A DNA stretch of 64,000 nt from UBA1369 sp964571725 (lineage in GTDB: Bacteria; Patescibacteriota; Gracilibacteria; UBA1369), in assembly GCA_964571725.1 (NCBI GenBank), contig CAZNDB010000003.1, positions 62,001 to 126,000 on the forward strand. Reading direction: 5' to 3'. Below, piece after piece: positions 16,071 to 23,957 of this stretch (position 1 is its first letter; each line of letters begins with the position of its first letter). A model generated the notes under the pieces. It saw only the letters and a program-made list of their open reading frames with translations, searched no databases and had not been told where the DNA came from. The translations under genes and the position numbers were made by a program.

Positions 16071-17021
16071 CTAGGATTGTCCCAGCAGGTAGGTCAGATA
16101 GATTAAATTGCTTACTTCGCCGCGCAAAATCGGTCTGGCGGGATAGAAATTCCCGGATTTTTCAGGAATCAGATTATTGAAATAGGCAAAACTGATATAA
16201 GGCGCGTACCAGGCATTCACATCAGTATCATCAAAATAATTCTTTTCGGTGGTCAGCGATACGGACATATCCAAAGAATTCAGAACTATCTTCAAAGCTT
16301 CCACGCGCGACACCGGGAAATCCGGTCTGAACAAACCGTCGGGATAACCGCCAACCACTCCGACCGATTTGGCATAGCAGACATAGGGCGTGTACCATTG
16401 GCCTTTGGCAATATCGCTGAAACAGGCGGTATCATTTTGCACCAGCTGGTCCTGGAAATTAAAAAGCGGATTGCCCATACTGTAGGTCAAAGACATAATT
16501 TTCACCAACTCGGCGCGGTTCAATGTCCCGTCCGGCCTGAAACTCCCGTCGGGATAGCCGGAAATAATTCCATTGGTATCCATCCAACGGATGGCCGTCT
16601 CATATTGATGGCCCTTGATATCATAAAGTCTTTCCTGCGGCACCACCGGAGTTTCCGGCTGAGCGGGTGCAGTTGCGTTGAAAGGCTTGGAAGTCGCGGT
16701 AATCAGCCATTGCCCCACCCATCCCTCCTGCCCGTTGGCCCGGCGGATTTTATAGTATCCGTCAGTCTCGGCAATTACTTTGATAACCTCTCCCACCGGT
16801 AAAGTGGTCAGAACCACCGAAGTTTCCATACAGGGAATATCCCTGAGCCGCGCTCCTGTAGTCACCTCTGCGTTCCAGTCGCGATCATAAACGGGATCAC
16901 GCAGACAGTCTTCGGCAAAAACAGCCGGAGTCCCCGTCAACAGTCCTCCCGTCAATCCAATCAGCATAAAACCCAGCAAAAAGAATTTTTTAAACATGAG
17001 CTTTTTATTAAGACATCTCAT
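16071..17021 (-). CDS. Exported SH3b and triple S-layer-homology protein
   Basis: The protein has a signal peptide (best started at the second Met, MFKKFFLLGFMLIGLTGG, at 16997). Residues ~45-105 form a bacterial SH3-like domain (TTGARLRDIPCMETSVVLTT ... YYKIRRANGQEGWVGQWLI). Three SLH repeats follow from residue ~135, each with the ITRAE-like core: GIISGYPDGSFRPDGTLNRA, GVVGGYPDGLFRPDFPVSR and a third ending PARPILRGEVSNLIYL. SLH domains attach proteins to pyruvylated cell-wall polymers, and SH3b domains bind peptidoglycan or ligands. The protein is therefore a surface protein. SLH proteins recur at 18.9 and 37.6 kb. Confidence 0.88.
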   Translation of the reverse strand: MRCLNKKLMFKKFFLLGFMLIGLTGGLLTGTPAVFAEDCLRDPVYDRDWNAEVTTGARLRDIPCMETSVVLTTLPVGEVIKVIAETDGYYKIRRANGQEGWVGQWLITATSKPFNATAPAQPETPVVPQERLYDIKGHQYETAIRWMDTNGIISGYPDGSFRPDGTLNRAELVKIMSLTYSMGNPLFNFQDQLVQNDTACFSDIAKGQWYTPYVCYAKSVGVVGGYPDGLFRPDFPVSRVEALKIVLNSLDMSVSLTTEKNYFDDTDVNAWYAPYISFAYFNNLIPEKSGNFYPARPILRGEVSNLIYLTYLLGQS

Positions 17022-17103
17022 AAATCATAGCAGAACATGGTCTTAAAAAAAGATAAATTTTGTTGTATAAAATAATCATAACTATCCATTGATCCCCAAC
17101 CCC

Positions 17104-17487
17104 ATGAAAAATCCCAACCATCTTGCCGGCGGCAAACGCCCGTTTGCCCTGGCCTTACTGGCGGCAATGATTCTGAGTGCCTGCGGCACGGCCACTTTCG
17201 AAAATTTCAATCTGCTGGGCTCAGCCACCGATGTGCAGGACCGGACCATCGGCAAAAACACCCAAAAAGTCTATATGACCGCCGGTGAACTGGATAAAGT
17301 CTGCGACGAACAGGCCTCACTGATTACTTCCGCCGGCTGGAAGGCCAGCGAAGAACTGCGCCGGGAGGACACCTATAAAACCGGCAGTTTCAGCAACGAC
17401 CAATCCGCCAATCTGACCCTGATGTGCAGCGAACAGGAAGATAACGCCGGCATCAAAGTCACGCTGACTTTGCAGAAGGGAGGATAA
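17104..17487 (+). CDS. Small unknown lipoprotein
   Basis: The ATG at 17104 gives a lipoprotein signal: basic start, hydrophobic segment PFALALLAAMILSAC with lipobox LSAC. The mature part of about 95 residues has two later Cys (KVCDEQA, LMCSEQED) that could form a disulfide, and ends in an antiparallel β pair (NLTLMC; GIKVTLTLQKGG). No family was recognised. A TTG five codons upstream is in frame but fits less well. It converges with a SpoU-like gene. Confidence 0.68.
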   Translation: MKNPNHLAGGKRPFALALLAAMILSACGTATFENFNLLGSATDVQDRTIGKNTQKVYMTAGELDKVCDEQASLITSAGWKASEELRREDTYKTGSFSNDQSANLTLMCSEQEDNAGIKVTLTLQKGG

Positions 17488-17496
17488 TCGCCAGCT

Positions 17497-18111
17497 TTAA
17501 CCCGCGTTCCCCCACAATCCCCGCTGCTGCAAAACCGGCCAGGTCAGTAGCGGCACGACAGTGGGAATTGTCAAAAACGGCACCTCTGAGCTACAGGGAA
17601 TCCGCACCATCTCATCCAGCAGTGCGCGATTTTTAGCAGACAGTCCCTTGTCTCCGCCGATCACAGCCACATCACGCTCTCCCCACTGGAAATCCAAGGC
17701 ATTCACTCCTTCGTTCGGTGAAGTTCCCACCAACCGAAAGCCAACCGACTTCAATTCTTCCAAAGTCGCCACCCGTCGTGGAATACGTTGAATCGCCTCT
17801 TCCGCGATGTTCCAGGAAGTGATTTTATTTTTGATTTTCGGCTGTGTAAAATTTAGAGTTTGTCCGATCAGATAAGTCGCCACGTGCGGCACCGCACCCC
17901 CAGATGAACCCTGCGAGTCTGTTCGTTCCTCCACACAGGTAGCCAAAATAACCTGCGCCAGCTGGGCCAGATCGGACGGCATATTAACATTCACCAGGGC
18001 CAGCCTTACCGGCGGAACCCGGCATAAAGATTCCCACTTACCCCACTGATCTTCATCCCAGTTTTGAAACGGTACGTCAAACATGCCGCCATCATAGAAC
18101 GAAAGTGCCAA
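17497..18111 (-). CDS. Divergent SpoU/TrmH-type RNA methyltransferase-like protein
   Basis: SpoU-family enzymes 2'-O-methylate rRNA or tRNA using SAM bound in a deep trefoil knot. This 204-aa protein shows the order of family motifs in degraded form: VRLALVNVNMPSDLAQLAQV (motif 1 region), DVAVIGGDKGLSAKNR (motif 2, usually GxExxG), and VRIPCSSEVPFLTIPTVVPL (motif 3, usually IPM...SLNVSxA). The knot Asn and catalytic residues are not all preserved, so activity is uncertain. The gene starts at TTG directly after the toxin stop (TGATTG), or at ATG 18084. It appears to be the third gene of the RelB/RelE-type operon. Confidence 0.6.
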   Translation of the reverse strand: MALSFYDGGMFDVPFQNWDEDQWGKWESLCRVPPVRLALVNVNMPSDLAQLAQVILATCVEERTDSQGSSGGAVPHVATYLIGQTLNFTQPKIKNKITSWNIAEEAIQRIPRRVATLEELKSVGFRLVGTSPNEGVNALDFQWGERDVAVIGGDKGLSAKNRALLDEMVRIPCSSEVPFLTIPTVVPLLTWPVLQQRGLWGNAG

Positions 18112-18381
18112 TCAATAAACCTGATTGTGACTGCCGACATCCACCAGCAGCACCTCAGCGTAATCGTCAAACTCTTCAAAAACAATTCGGACATCCCAAG
18201 TCACCCTGATCGCCCGTTTACCCTCCAGATCGCCCTTTAGAGAATGATTGTCCAGCTTTCGATCTTTCGGGTTGGTATGAAAAATTTCCAGAACTTCATC
18301 AACCCTGCTTTGCAGTTTTGCCTCCAGCTTCGAATAGGCCTTATTAAAGTTGTGATGATGCGATATTTTCATTTGGCACAT
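18112..18381 (-). CDS. RelE/YafQ-type toxin
   Basis: An 89-aa protein of the RelE/ParE superfamily, closest in style to YafQ-like mRNA interferases. Features: basic N-terminal helix (FNKAYSKLEAKLQSRVDEVLE), HSLKGDLEGKRAIRVTWDVRIVFE written as its parts HSLKGDLEGKRAIRV and TWDVRIVFE, and the final strand VLLVDVGSHNQVY in which the terminal region carries catalytic residues. Toxins of this type cut mRNA on the ribosome. The antitoxin gene lies 22 bp upstream in the same operon. The start may be the ATG three codons in. Confidence 0.85.
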   Translation of the reverse strand: MCQMKISHHHNFNKAYSKLEAKLQSRVDEVLEIFHTNPKDRKLDNHSLKGDLEGKRAIRVTWDVRIVFEEFDDYAEVLLVDVGSHNQVY

Positions 18382-18403
18382 TTAAACTTGTTCGACAATA
18401 TTC

Positions 18404-18697
18404 TCATTTACGACGTTTTAACTTATCCAGATGGGCCTTGGCCTCCTGCCAGTTATTTGTCACTATCACATTTTTACCTTTTTTCGCCTCCGCCGCTGCC
18501 TTCAAAATCGCCTGCTCCTGGGCTACGGTCAAACCGTTTTCAGTGAGCAATTGCAACGGGATACCGCGATAAATCACGATCTGTTTTAGATAAACCTTGA
18601 TGGCCGAGCTGAGATCCAGGCCCAGATCGCTCAGGATAGCCTGCGCGTCCTTTTTGGTTTTTTCATCAATTCTGATTTGAATTTGAGTCATTTTCAT
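18404..18697 (-). CDS. RelB/DinJ-type antitoxin
   Basis: A 97-aa protein that begins with a ribbon-helix-helix domain (MTQIQIRIDEKTKKDAQAIL, then LGLDLSSAIKVYLKQIV), which binds operator DNA as a dimer. The flexible C-terminal half (ILKAAAEAKKGKNVIVTNNW) would wrap the toxin. The DLSSAIKVYLKQ segment is typical of RelB/DinJ. The promoter region upstream contains an inverted repeat that may be its operator. Translation may begin at the second Met. Confidence 0.87.
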   Translation of the reverse strand: MKMTQIQIRIDEKTKKDAQAILSDLGLDLSSAIKVYLKQIVIYRGIPLQLLTENGLTVAQEQAILKAAAEAKKGKNVIVTNNWQEAKAHLDKLKRRK

Positions 18698-18705
18698 CTG
18701 TTTTT

Positions 18706-18734
18706 GGGGTAAATGTTCAATTTAATTCTACCCC
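18706..18734. promoter_or_regulatory. Inverted repeat upstream of antitoxin gene
   Basis: GGGGTA and TACCCC lie 17 bp apart just upstream of the antitoxin start codon. Ribbon-helix-helix antitoxins usually bind such repeats and repress their own operon. The spacing is wide, so the assignment is tentative. Confidence 0.4.
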
Positions 18735-18909
18735 GGTGTAATGACATTGTAAATACTATATCAATACAGTGAGTCCCACTATTACGATGTCACGAACAAC
18801 ATAACTCCGGCACATTAACCGACCATTAAATAAATCTAAAAAGCTGACGGTTTTTCCTGTATTATCTTCCGGATTTAAGGTACAGTTGAGAATCATTTCA
18901 AACACCTAC

Positions 18910-20430
18910 ATGAAAAATCATAAATTTTTATACCTTTTTCTGGCGGGACTGATTGTCAGCCAGACGGCACTCACTTCCCTGGCGGCTTTCAGCGACGTCA
19001 ACAGCAGCAACACCTACGCAGACGCCATCAATTACGCCGAACAACAGGGCATAGTCGGCGGCTATCCCGACGGCACTTTCAAAGCGGCCAACAACATTAA
19101 CCGGGCTGAATTTACCAAAATCATCATCGGAGCGGCCTTCAATTATAATTCCGCGCAGGATCCTTCGGGTTTTGATATTTACGCGCTGATCGGGGTTCCC
19201 TTCAGCGATGTGGAAAATGGCCAATGGTATATCCCCTATCTCCGCAAAGCGGTAGAAAATCAGGTCATAGGCGGCTATCCCGACGGGACTTTCAAACCGG
19301 CCGGCAATATCAATTTTGCCGAAGCGGCCAAGATTATCGTGGGCGCCTATAAATATGACATAAAGACTGACGCGACCACCTGGTACAAACCCTATGTGGA
19401 AAAACTGGCCGAATTGAAAGCCATACCGACCTCCGTCACGAGCTTTGATTACCGAATCAACCGCGGGGAAATGGTAGAGATGATTTATCGTCTGCGACAA
19501 AACATTACCTCCAAAGATTCCAAAACTTACGCTCAACTGGCCGGCACTCCAGGCCACACAGGGGGCACTACGACCCCGCCCGCCACCACCAACACCAATC
19601 CGCCCAAAATCGGCAGCTGCCAGATTTTCCCCGCCGACAATGCCTGGAACCGGGACATCTCGTCCGACCCCGTGGATCCCAATTCCGCCAATTACATCGC
19701 CAGTATCGGAGCATCCGGCCACCTGCACGCGGATTTCGGCGGTAACGGCGAATATGGAATTCCCATCAACATTGTCGGATCCGGCCAGGCACTGGTACCC
19801 ATCAATATCACCGATTATCCGGAAGAAAGCGATCCGGGACCGTATCCCATCCCTGCCGACGCTAGAGTGGAAAACGGCGGAGATGCTCATCTGCTGACCC
19901 TGGATACCGCCAGCTGCATCTTATACGAACTGTATGTCGCGGCTAAAAATGGCAGCGGCTGGGACGCCGCACAGGCCTCCAAATTCGATTTAACCAGCAA
20001 TGCCCTGCGCCCCGAAGGCTGGACTTCCGCCGATGCCGCCGGCCTGCCCATTCTGCCCGGGCTGGCCCGCTATGACGAAGTCGCCGGCGGCGCAGTCAAC
20101 CACGCCCTGCGCTTCACCGTTTCCGAATCGCAAAAAGCCTACATTCATCCGGCCACGCACTATGCCAGCAGCTCCACCGACCCCAATCTGCCACCTATGG
20201 GTCTGCGTCTGCGCCTGAAAGCGGACTTTGATCTTTCCGGTTTTACCGGTCATTCTCTGGTAATTCTGCAAGGCCTGAAAAAATACGGCATGATTGTGGC
20301 CGACAACGGTTCCGACTGGTATATCACCGGTGAAGCCGACACCCGGTGGAACGACGACGACCTGAATCAGCTAAAAACTGTTCCGGGCAGTGCCTTTGAG
20401 GTGGTGCAATCCGGCCCGCTGATTAAATAA
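18910..20430 (+). CDS. Exported SLH protein with unknown C-terminal domain
   Basis: The ATG at 18910 gives a signal peptide (MKNHKFLYLFLAGLIVSQTA). Three SLH repeats occupy residues ~28-205 (GIVGGYPDGTFKAANNINRA; QVIGGYPDGTFKPAGNINFA; a third ending NRGEMVEMIYRL). After a Thr/Pro-rich linker the C-terminal ~270 residues form a globular domain that starts GSCQIFPADNAWNRDIS and contains GGDAHLLTLDTASCILYELY and GALRF-like segments (VNHALRFTVSESQKAYIHPA). This domain resembles uncharacterised secreted domains found in several phyla; no catalytic residues can be named. The protein should sit on the cell surface through the SLH part. Confidence 0.85.
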   Translation: MKNHKFLYLFLAGLIVSQTALTSLAAFSDVNSSNTYADAINYAEQQGIVGGYPDGTFKAANNINRAEFTKIIIGAAFNYNSAQDPSGFDIYALIGVPFSDVENGQWYIPYLRKAVENQVIGGYPDGTFKPAGNINFAEAAKIIVGAYKYDIKTDATTWYKPYVEKLAELKAIPTSVTSFDYRINRGEMVEMIYRLRQNITSKDSKTYAQLAGTPGHTGGTTTPPATTNTNPPKIGSCQIFPADNAWNRDISSDPVDPNSANYIASIGASGHLHADFGGNGEYGIPINIVGSGQALVPINITDYPEESDPGPYPIPADARVENGGDAHLLTLDTASCILYELYVAAKNGSGWDAAQASKFDLTSNALRPEGWTSADAAGLPILPGLARYDEVAGGAVNHALRFTVSESQKAYIHPATHYASSSTDPNLPPMGLRLRLKADFDLSGFTGHSLVILQGLKKYGMIVADNGSDWYITGEADTRWNDDDLNQLKTVPGSAFEVVQSGPLIK

Positions 20431-20486
20431 AATATCGACCGTCTGCACATTGCCGGGCTACATTGCACACTGCAAAAAGCCCTGCT

Positions 20487-20515
20487 TTGACATTTTTTGT
20501 TTTAATTGTTATTTT
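20487..20515 (+). promoter_or_regulatory. Promoter of HD-domain gene
   Basis: TTGACA and TATTTT are separated by exactly 17 bp of A/T-rich DNA, 39 bp upstream of the ATG at 20554. It is one of the best sigma-70-type matches in the window. Confidence 0.65.
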
Positions 20516-20553
20516 TACAACATCAGAGATGTAAGCCACAAACACAAGCCAAG

Positions 20554-21270
20554 ATGAATCGATTCGAATTTTTCGATCGCATTCCGGCCATGACGCAAAG
20601 CCAGCGCCAGCGTATTCATTGGGCCTACGCCCTGGCCAAACAATGGCACAGTAAACAGTGCCGCGATTCCGGCGAACGCTATTTCGAGCACCTGCGGGGA
20701 GTGGCCACCCTGCTGATCGACAGCGGGTACAAGGAAGCAGACTACATTATTCTGGCAATTTTGCATGACAGTCTGGAAGACACTTTTATTTCACTTTCGA
20801 TGCTGGAACAGTTGTTCGGCCCGGAAGTGGCACGCGAAATTCTGACGGTTTCCCGTGAATACGGCGTGGAAGATCCCCTGACCGGACTGGTTGTGAAAGC
20901 AATCAGCCGCACCAAACAAGAATATTTTGATTCAATCAAAAGATGCGGCAGACGCGCCGCCATTGCCAAATGCGCCGACCGCATCCACAACCTTTCCGAT
21001 ATGACGGATCCGCCGGCCGGATCCAGATGGACTCCCGAAAAATGCCTGAGCAAAGTGGCCGAAACTCGCGAATGGATTCTGCCTCTGGCTACTGCCTATG
21101 AACCCCGCTTCGCCGCGAAAATGGAACATCTGTGTGATCTGATCGAGCTGAAATCCAAACAGCAGCTGGAGGAACTGTCCACCCGGGAAACTGACTCCAT
21201 CCGGCCTTTGGACAAAAATACTGCCTCCCCTTTCAAACTGAAAATCGGCGAAGAGACAGACACGGAGTAA
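20554..21270 (+). CDS. HD-domain (RelA/SpoT-type) phosphohydrolase
   Basis: The ATG at 20554 is preferred over an in-frame TTG that overlaps the promoter. The 238-aa protein is a stand-alone HD hydrolase of the SpoT type: RIHWAYALAKQWHSKQCRDSG, then YFEHLRGVATLLID, the metal motif HDSLED near residue 71, and KCADRIHNLSDM near residue 140. All four metal-binding positions (H, HD, D) appear to be present, unlike in the related protein at 7.1 kb. Likely substrate is (p)ppGpp or another nucleotide; there is no synthetase domain. The C-terminal ~60 residues are charged and probably disordered. Confidence 0.85.
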   Translation: MNRFEFFDRIPAMTQSQRQRIHWAYALAKQWHSKQCRDSGERYFEHLRGVATLLIDSGYKEADYIILAILHDSLEDTFISLSMLEQLFGPEVAREILTVSREYGVEDPLTGLVVKAISRTKQEYFDSIKRCGRRAAIAKCADRIHNLSDMTDPPAGSRWTPEKCLSKVAETREWILPLATAYEPRFAAKMEHLCDLIELKSKQQLEELSTRETDSIRPLDKNTASPFKLKIGEETDTE

Positions 21271-21310
21271 TTGCCACTTTCGGATAAATAATTTAATCGT
21301 CCAGCACGTC

Positions 21311-21445
21311 TTGACGATTTTATATTATATGGTATATTCCATCCCTGTGTCGTCCGGCTTGCATACAGGCCAAGCGACCATCTGCTGCTTGAATTATTGC
21401 TTCATCCAATCGCGTAGAAAATTTTGAAGGAGGGAGAGATTTGTC
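21311..21445 (+). promoter_or_regulatory. Promoter and leader with potential pseudoknot
   Basis: TTGACG (21311-21316) and TATATT (21333-21338) are 16 bp apart. The ~100-nt leader that follows starts with CCTGT (21344-21348), which can pair with ACAGG (21365-21369) inside the loop of a second stem (GTCG...CTTG with CAAGCGAC, ending at 21378). The two helices would make an H-type pseudoknot at the very 5' end of the mRNA. A strong Shine-Dalgarno AAGGAGGGAG lies 10-19 bases before the ATG. Confidence 0.45.
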
Positions 21446-21859
21446 ATGAAAAAGACCACCGACCTCGTGGATATCCCTGCTCCCTTTCTGGAGTGGACGG
21501 GAGTCAGCCCGATACCCCTGGACCTGAATCAGCCCTGGGGAAAAGTCATCGACGAGGAATTCCCCGATGGCGGACCGGAACACCTGGCCTCCTGCCTGCT
21601 TCTCAGCTCCTGTAAGAGCTATGGCAAGTGGTGCGGAGTCCACGTCGGCCAGATCATGAACACTCTGCTGAAGTTGAACAGTCATGGCCGACCGGTTGCC
21701 ACCCCCGCGGAACTGATGTGCGGTCTGAATTTGCTGGTAGAGCATGAAAAAGTGCTGCTGGTGACTGTCGAAGAACTGGGCCAGTACCTGGTTCCCCTCC
21801 CCTCCCTGCTAGGCCAGATCGGCGAAGTCGCCGCAGACAGCCGGCAGCCCTGGAACTAG
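21446..21859 (+). CDS. Unknown soluble protein
   Basis: A 137-aa protein (MKKTTDLVDIPAPFLEWTGV...) with no signal peptide, membrane helix or known motif. Two cysteines lie close together (LASCLLLSSCKSYGKWC). The strong ribosome-binding site and promoter upstream support expression. Sequence context (single gene between an HD protein and a convergent pair) gives no functional hint. The opposite-strand frame was judged a shadow because it has no start signal. Confidence 0.65.
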   Translation: MKKTTDLVDIPAPFLEWTGVSPIPLDLNQPWGKVIDEEFPDGGPEHLASCLLLSSCKSYGKWCGVHVGQIMNTLLKLNSHGRPVATPAELMCGLNLLVEHEKVLLVTVEELGQYLVPLPSLLGQIGEVAADSRQPWN

Positions 21860-21960
21860 CCCGCCACCGACCCGCCCTCCCGGTAACTCCCCCCACCACC
21901 AAATCCCCCCCGCATTGAAGGGAAAAATGGATGAAAGCAGTATTTGAGCTTGCGCCATTG

Positions 21961-21991
21961 CAGACGGACTTCCTAAAAGGAGGCCCGTCTG
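21961..21991 (+). terminator. Intrinsic terminator-like hairpin
   Basis: CAGACGG and CCGTCTG enclose an inner CTTCCT/AGGAGG stem with an AAA loop, followed by a short T run. It lies about 100 bp after the stop of the 137-aa gene and before the end of the convergent gene. Confidence 0.6.
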
Positions 21992-22071
21992 TTTCCCGTG
22001 AAAATAAACAACATTGCCGGGAAGTCCAGTTCCGGCATTCCGGCAAAAAAGATCCCGGATAAACCAGCAAA

Positions 22072-22596
22072 CTATCTCATCAGTCTGTCCTCTTCTGCTG
22101 TTGCGCGGGCTCTGGCAGCATCATATAAAACAGTTATTCTCTGATCCAGGGAGTTGAGTCTCCTTTCAATAACATCCTGCTTGTCTCCTGCACAAACGCT
22201 GATCAGACCATCAATGTTAAAGGGATTAGTCTGAATGTGTTCATTGGTTTGCGCGGCAAAAGCCCGGGCATTGGGATGGATGAGTGGAACGCTTCTTCCG
22301 TCCACAAAATCCAGTCGCCCTTCGGTATCGACATTTGGATTTTTCTTATCATAAACATAATGATCCACCCGGTCCTGATATAATTCATAGACATGCTTTA
22401 GAGCAGCATTAGACAAAGTGATCCTGAAGGGACCTTGTACAGGACTTTGACCGCAGGGATGAGGCTGGCAAGACAACTTCCGGTATTCTGCCATACCAAT
22501 TGAACTGACTCCATGGGGACAATCCAATCTCTCCAGCTTAATCTGGCTGAAAGGCGTACCGTCTACTGTCAGCGGAGGAAGATTGAACACCTTCAT
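22072..22596 (-). CDS. Unknown protein
   Basis: A 174-aa soluble protein without recognised domain. It begins MKVFNLPPLTVDGTPFSQIK, has a Cys-containing loop (LDCPHG ... LSCQPHPCGQ), a central α/β part and a helical C-terminus (VIERRLNSLDQRITVLYDAA). It follows the small membrane protein gene by 12 bp in the same orientation, so the two are probably co-transcribed and may work together. Confidence 0.65.
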   Translation of the reverse strand: MKVFNLPPLTVDGTPFSQIKLERLDCPHGVSSIGMAEYRKLSCQPHPCGQSPVQGPFRITLSNAALKHVYELYQDRVDHYVYDKKNPNVDTEGRLDFVDGRSVPLIHPNARAFAAQTNEHIQTNPFNIDGLISVCAGDKQDVIERRLNSLDQRITVLYDAARARATAEEDRLMR

Positions 22597-22608
22597 TCCG
22601 CCCCGCAG

Positions 22609-22959
22609 CTACTCTATACCCAGATATTGGGTCTCCCTGCGCGTTGCAATGTATTCCCCTTTGGTAAAAATGTTCCGATATAGACTGTAAATATGCATAC
22701 AGACCCTTTCCATCTCACGATATTTGGCAATTTCTTCCGGGCTCATTCCCGTCTGCGCGGGGGTCCGATCCATCGTTTCTTCCGGAATTGAACGTTCCGG
22801 ATTGTCATCCGGCTGGATATTCCTGGACACAGCCTGTCCAAACGAAAAAGCCAGCGCCAAAACAGCCGCCCCGGTCACGCCGCCGGTAAGAATGCCCGTT
22901 TTTCCGGACTCATCCGGCGCAGAACGATCAATATCTTTGGAATATCCTTTTTCATTCAT
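22609..22959 (-). CDS. Unknown single-pass membrane protein
   Basis: A 116-aa protein with a charged N-terminus (MNEKGYSKDIDRSAPDESG), one membrane helix at residues ~25-45 (ILTGGVTGAAVLALAFSFGQ) and an extracytoplasmic helical tail (PEEIAKYREMERVCMHIYSL). It is the first gene of a pair with the 174-aa unknown protein. Confidence 0.65.
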   Translation of the reverse strand: MNEKGYSKDIDRSAPDESGKTGILTGGVTGAAVLALAFSFGQAVSRNIQPDDNPERSIPEETMDRTPAQTGMSPEEIAKYREMERVCMHIYSLYRNIFTKGEYIATRRETQYLGIE

Positions 22960-23091
22960 AGGATTGGTCTGTTAATTGATTAGTGTGATTATCAGTCCTA
23001 AGCGGGATTCTTGTCAAAACCAGTCAACCATTACGCCTTTGTAAGGGGTTAATTTTAACATTAATCAGTCTGATGTCAAAAAGCTTCAGGA

Positions 23092-23124
23092 AAAGCCTCA
23101 CAGCAATGCGGGGCTTTTTCTTTA
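23092..23124. terminator. Intrinsic terminator, family shared with the 227-bp repeat
   Basis: AAAAGCCTC and GGGGCTTTTT form the stem around an ACAGCAATGC loop. The same 30-base hairpin ends both copies of the 227-bp repeat at 23.9 and 24.96 kb. Here it probably stops transcription of the membrane protein gene on the minus strand. Confidence 0.75.
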
Positions 23125-23153
23125 GATATTATGTCTTTTCGCCCAGGCCCTGA

Positions 23154-23543
23154 TTAACCGGCAAAGAAGCCAAAATAACCCAGAATCAGGCCCAGAATCA
23201 CAGTCACTCCCCCCACGGAAGAAAATGGTTTGATTTTGTTTACCAGCCGGTGCGACATATTCAGAAAAGGTTCCGGGAAAAGCAGTCCCGCCACACCTTT
23301 TACAATCGCGCCCCAACCCAGGATCGTAATCAAAACCGGCCAGTTCCAGACCCAGACATTATGCACCGCCACCATCAGACAACCCAAAACCAGTGCCATC
23401 AGTGAGGCCACATAGGCCATGCCGGGACTTTTCACCAGATCATCCATCACCTTGCGAAAATGACCCGGATTGATAAACACGCCCAGACCAATGCTCAGAT
23501 AACCCAAAGCGGCGATACGTGCCAAAAGGATGCTAATGGACAT
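23154..23543 (-). CDS. Small integral membrane protein
   Basis: Started at MSISILLARIAALGYLSIG (an in-frame ATG 16 codons upstream is possible). The ~129-residue product has four hydrophobic helices with few charges and a short cytoplasmic loop (HFRKVMDDLVKSPG), a layout seen in small uncharacterised membrane proteins that occur widely. No transport or enzyme motif is visible. Single gene, terminator downstream. Confidence 0.75.
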   Translation of the reverse strand: MSISILLARIAALGYLSIGLGVFINPGHFRKVMDDLVKSPGMAYVASLMALVLGCLMVAVHNVWVWNWPVLITILGWGAIVKGVAGLLFPEPFLNMSHRLVNKIKPFSSVGGVTVILGLILGYFGFFAG

Positions 23544-23676
23544 AAATATAGGGGTAAATGGATAAATAATTGAAAGATCAACCCACATCATAGTCCGAAA
23601 GCGGCCAATAAGCTATAAAAAAGGAAATCGGCGGGGAAAGTTTGCACGGGCAGAGCTGAAACGTTCAGAAATGGCT

Positions 23677-23903
23677 TAAGAATATTTCATTATGAGTTAA
23701 TGTCTATTATTTATGGTGCTCTCAAGCTGGCCGCTGATGGGAGCAGCACGGTTGCAGCGACTTTCTCGTCAGATAGATCGCTATGGGTTCAACTCCCATT
23801 GCTTCCACCAGGGCCAGCGTTTATAATTTATAGAGACGAGAAAGTTGCTGCCAGCCCAAAGCTGCAGAAAAAGCCTCACAGCAATGCGGGGCTTTTTCTT
23901 TGT
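23677..23903 (+). repeat. 227-bp perfect direct repeat, copy 1, with tRNA-like 3' end
   Basis: Identical base for base to 24736-24962 (offset 1,059). Inside, bases around 23741-23812 look like a damaged tRNA: acceptor GGGAGCA pairs with TGCTTCC (one G-U), the T-arm ATGGG-TTCAACT-CCCAT is perfect, and ACCA follows, but no proper anticodon arm can be folded. A 17-base arm GCAGCGACTTTCTCGTC can also pair with a complementary arm (one G-U) about 70 bases downstream. The repeat ends in the terminator hairpin also found at 23.1 kb. Frames inside it are not credible genes. Confidence 0.9.
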
Positions 23904-23957
23904 GGTTGATAGTCCAAACACCCGAAATAAGCTATAATAATCTGATTAACCAATTAT

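Noticed and set aside
18928..19890. 320-codon minus-strand frame opposite the SLH gene
   Set aside because: Gly/Val-rich shadow of SLH repeats; the plus-strand product has a signal peptide and three SLH units.
23741..23812. Functional tRNA gene
   Set aside because: Acceptor and T-arm pair and CCA is present, but D and anticodon arms cannot be folded in a standard way; only a remnant or tRNA-like structure is supported.
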